Of a stretch of DNA of 64,000 bases, positions 62,710 through 64,000 are shown one piece after another. The DNA comes from Sphingomonas sp. SORGH_AS_0950 (GTDB lineage Bacteria > Pseudomonadota > Alphaproteobacteria > Sphingomonadales > Sphingomonadaceae): assembly GCF_030818415.1 (NCBI RefSeq), contig NZ_JAUTAE010000001.1, positions 2,032,001 through 2,096,000 of the forward strand, written 5' to 3'. Both the position numbers and the translations under genes were made by a program. Under the pieces are notes generated by a model. That model was not told the DNA's origin. It saw nothing but the letters and a program-made list of their open reading frames with translations, and made no database searches. Position 1 is the stretch's first letter. Each line of letters starts with the position of its first letter.

Positions 62710-63476
62710 CTTCGACCTCCCTTCGCGCCGAAGCGATGATCCCGCCCCCCGAAGACACGCTGTCGACGGCGGCGCTCCGCCGATTGTCGGCGCTCACCCC
62801 GCTGGATGAAGCCGATCTGGCCCTGCTCCGCCGCGCCGCCGCCGATCCCACCAGCTATCCGGTCCGCCACACCTTCCTGACGATCGGACGCCCGGTCGCC
62901 GAGCCGATGCTGCTGCTCCAGGGCTGGGCGGCGCGGGTTCGCATCCTGCCCGACGGGCGGCGGCAGTTCATGAGCTTCTATCTGCCCGGCGACGTGATCG
63001 GGCGCGCGCATCATCCCATGCCCCTCGCCTCGGCCACCGTCGTCGCGATCACCGAATGCGTGGTCTGCCCCGCCCCCGCCGCGCCGCCCGGATCGGGACT
63101 GGCCCAGGCCTATGCCATCGGCGAGGCGCTGGAGGAGGCCTATCTGCTCGGCCATGTCGTCCAGCTCGGCCGCCTGAATGCGCAGGAGCGGATCGGCGAC
63201 TTCCTCCTGGAAATCTACGAGCGGCTGTCGCTGGCGGGGCTGACCGTGGGCGGCAGTTTCGAGATGCCGCTGACCCAGGAGATGCTGGCCGATGCGCTCG
63301 GCCTGACCCCGGTCCATGTCAATCGCATGATCCAACAGGCGCGGCGCGACGGCGAGCTGATGTGGAAATCGGGCCGCATCCTGCTGCGCGACCCCGACCG
63401 CACCGCGCGCACCATCGGCCGGATCTCCCCCCAGGTCAGCGCCCCCCCCCATTCCGCGCAGAAGCCGACGCCATAG
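62706..63476 (+). CDS. Crp/Fnr-family transcriptional regulator
   Basis: A 256-residue regulator. The N-terminal cyclic nucleotide-binding-like domain (LRRAAADPTSYPVRHTFLTI, PMLLLQGWAARVRILPDGRR, QFMSFYLPGDVIGRAH) is followed by a dimer helix and a winged helix (GSFEMPLTQEMLADALGLTP, VHVNRMIQQARRDGELMWKS). The PE-glycine ring residues for cAMP are not clear and no Fnr-type Cys cluster exists, so the ligand is unknown. The ATG at 62706 overlaps the receiver stop. Its promoter and TonB receptor downstream are obvious candidate targets. Confidence 0.87.
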   Translation: MTSTSLRAEAMIPPPEDTLSTAALRRLSALTPLDEADLALLRRAAADPTSYPVRHTFLTIGRPVAEPMLLLQGWAARVRILPDGRRQFMSFYLPGDVIGRAHHPMPLASATVVAITECVVCPAPAAPPGSGLAQAYAIGEALEEAYLLGHVVQLGRLNAQERIGDFLLEIYERLSLAGLTVGGSFEMPLTQEMLADALGLTPVHVNRMIQQARRDGELMWKSGRILLRDPDRTARTIGRISPQVSAPPHSAQKPTP

Positions 63477-63557
63477 GGCGGATCGCCGCTGCGCCGGACT
63501 GCGGCGAAATGACCGGGAAGTGATCGCTTGGTGATCCACTCACCGCGTTTCACCGGA

Positions 63558-63586
63558 ATGTCATCAACCTTTCGTCAAGCTGACAT
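63558..63586. promoter_or_regulatory. Inverted repeat before the last TonB receptor
   Basis: ATGTCA and TGACAT, 17 bases apart, form a perfect dyad 58-86 bases upstream of the receptor ATG. It may bind the Crp-type protein encoded just before, though a Crp dyad is usually TGTGA-n6-TCACA. I treat it as a candidate. Confidence 0.3.
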
Positions 63587-63643
63587 GCACGCCTCCTAAC
63601 GCCGCCGCCGAACCGGCAGCAAGGCCGATGGGGGAATCATATC

Positions 63644-64000
63644 ATGCTTACGTTGCGCAGCCTGCTGAAGGCTTCGGCCTCGCTCATCCTCGTGACCGGC
63701 CCGCTGACCGCCGCCGCACAGGAAACCACCGCGACCACCGCCGCCGCCGCGCCGCAGGCCGCGCAGGACGGCGATGCCGCCGGTCAGAATGACGAGATCG
63801 TCGTCAACGGCACCTATGCGCGCAGCCTGGCGGCGGGGATCGAGACCAAGCGCCGCGCCGCCTACGGCGTCGACTCGATCAGCTCGACCGATATCGGCAA
63901 GTTCCCGACCCAGAATGTCGCCGAGGCGCTTCAACTGGTCCCCGGCGTCGCCATCACCCGCCCGCGCGGCGAGGGCCTGTATGTCAGCGTCCGCGGCCTG
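63644..64000 (+). CDS. TonB-dependent receptor, 5' part only
   Basis: Only the first 119 residues are in the window. Signal peptide (LRSLLKASASLILVTGPLTA, cleavage after AAAQ), TonB box (NDEIVVNGTYARSLAAGIET) and plug start (DSISSTDIGKFPTQNVAEAL, QLVPGVAITRPRGEGLYVSV). The KRRAAYGVDSISSTDIGKFP pattern is that of the TIGR01782 group used for plant-type glycans and amino acid polymers in sphingomonads. GGGGGA at 63630-63635 sets the start at the ATG at 63644. It follows a Crp-family gene after 167 bases. Confidence 0.9.
   Translation, partial: MLTLRSLLKASASLILVTGPLTAAAQETTATTAAAAPQAAQDGDAAGQNDEIVVNGTYARSLAAGIETKRRAAYGVDSISSTDIGKFPTQNVAEALQLVPGVAITRPRGEGLYVSVRGL

Noticed and set aside
63540..63600. 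PHO-box-like sequence before the last TonB receptor
   Set aside because: GTCA units are not 11 bases apart, so the PhoB spacing rule fails.

Overview
The window looks like chromosome from a GC-rich alphaproteobacterium, most likely a member of the Sphingomonadaceae. The evidence is very high GC, at least five TonB-dependent receptors in 64 kb, a NodT-type efflux lipoprotein, HWE-family kinase signalling and an alphaproteobacterial chemotaxis operon that includes CheD. I see no rRNA, tRNA, CRISPR array, prophage or insertion sequence. This assignment is inference from gene content, not from a marker gene.

Layout. 1-4.2 kb: acetyl-CoA synthetase (cut by the window edge), divergent from an orphan hybrid histidine kinase. 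4.2-4.8 kb: a two-gene ArsR/metallothionein operon with a palindromic operator inside its promoter. 4.9-9.15 kb: a complete EmrB/EmrA/NodT tripartite efflux operon. 9.2-10.3 kb: organic hydroperoxide reductase (Ohr) and glyoxalase I. 10.4-19.2 kb: a chemotaxis operon (MCP, STAS, CheA, CheR, CheB, CheD, CheY, CheW, a CheB paralogue lacking esterase active-site residues, and a small unknown). 19.2-28.5 kb: a MarR-type regulator and an uptake/iron region with a TonB receptor carrying a glycine-rich insert, a ferredoxin-NADP reductase gene broken by a one-base frameshift, and a siderophore receptor that shares a Fur-like site with a divergent DUF3649/PepSY/DUF3325 membrane operon. 28.4-31.5 kb: glutaminase, a POT-family peptide transporter and a DeoR regulator. 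31.7-35.9 kb: a TonB receptor divergent from a histidine acid phosphatase/phytase, with PHO-box-like sites between them.

The most unusual part is 36.0-55.2 kb. A complete type I secretion system (ABC exporter, HlyD adaptor, TolC-like outer membrane protein) points at, and converges with, an eight-gene Pel-like exopolysaccharide operon on the opposite strand. In that operon PelA is divided between two proteins: a stand-alone GH114 hydrolase, and a 1120-residue PelA-like deacetylase that ends in a cadherin domain, RTX repeats and a type I secretion tail. PelB is also split in two, PelD lacks its c-di-GMP-binding GGDEF domain, and no PelC is seen. A two-component system is divergent from the operon and may replace c-di-GMP control. 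My interpretation is that the deacetylase, normally periplasmic, is exported by the neighbouring secretion system and acts outside the cell or at the cell surface.

55.2-64 kb: a large inverted-repeat intergenic element, a TonB receptor, a large MscS-family channel with a DUF3772 region, a GAF-PAS-HWE kinase / receiver / Crp-family cassette, and the start of another TonB receptor that runs off the window.
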